Origin: Leptofilum sp050292445 | GTDB taxonomy: Bacteria > Chloroflexota > Anaerolineae > Promineifilales > Promineifilaceae | NCBI GenBank assembly: GCA_050292445.1 | Contig: JBNKLQ010000357.1 | Coordinates: 1 to 5,559 of the forward strand | Reading direction: 5' to 3' | Length of the DNA stretch: 5,559 nucleotides | Shown here: piece by piece, positions 5,552 to 5,559 of the stretch | Numbering within the stretch: the stretch's first letter is position 1 | Layout of the letters: each line of letters begins with the position of its first letter | Program-made: the position numbers and the translations under genes | The notes under the pieces: model-generated | Seen by the model: only the letters and a program-made list of their open reading frames with translations | Told to the model about the DNA's origin: nothing | The model's database searches: none

Positions 5552-5559
5552 TCCGCCTC

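Overview
The window is a bacterial cellobiose-utilisation gene cluster with a short foreign flank at its left end. From about position 116 onward it reads as one bacterial strand: a 5'-truncated family GH1 beta-glucosidase, an FHS-type MFS sugar transporter, a complete GH94 cellobiose phosphorylase, and a small protein resembling the N-terminal part of PEP/pyruvate-binding (PPDK_N) domains. All genes are on the + strand and closely spaced (4 nt, 124 nt and 69 nt apart). Gene content, moderate GC and protein style fit a heterotrophic environmental bacterium. Chloroflexota (Anaerolineae-like) is my best guess, but it is an impression and not shown by any marker gene.

Layout. Positions 1-76 are very GC-rich and encode, in one frame, the first half of a plant FLZ (FCS-like, formerly DUF581) zinc finger. 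They end at a good exon/intron boundary (AG|GT at 76/77), and an AT-richer intron-like stretch follows to about 111. The GH1 reading frame starts abruptly in the middle of its domain at about 114-117, beside a GATC at 112-115. This looks like a plant/bacterium chimera (assembly or ligation artefact, or contamination) and not a natural gene start. GH1 then runs to 1151, the MFS transporter is 1156-2349, a 124-bp spacer holds a promoter-like TATAAT and several weak signals, and cellobiose phosphorylase is 2474-4924. A 69-bp spacer follows with a Shine-Dalgarno lacking a start codon, an 8-bp inverted repeat and a GGCC-centred palindrome. The PPDK_N-like ORF (4994-5551) ends in a Ser-rich repetitive tail at another GATC, 8 bases from the window end.

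How the genes work together (inference from families): the MFS protein imports glucose or short beta-glucosides. Cytoplasmic cellobiose is split either by phosphorolysis (GH94, giving glucose 1-phosphate plus glucose) or by hydrolysis (GH1, giving glucose). The last gene may or may not belong to this pathway.

The most interesting DNA-level signal is the octamer palindrome ACGGCCGT. It occurs exactly seven times in about 5.4 kb, in all three reading frames and in a spacer, where about 0.1 is expected by chance. I see no mobile element, CRISPR array, RNA gene or unmistakably new system.
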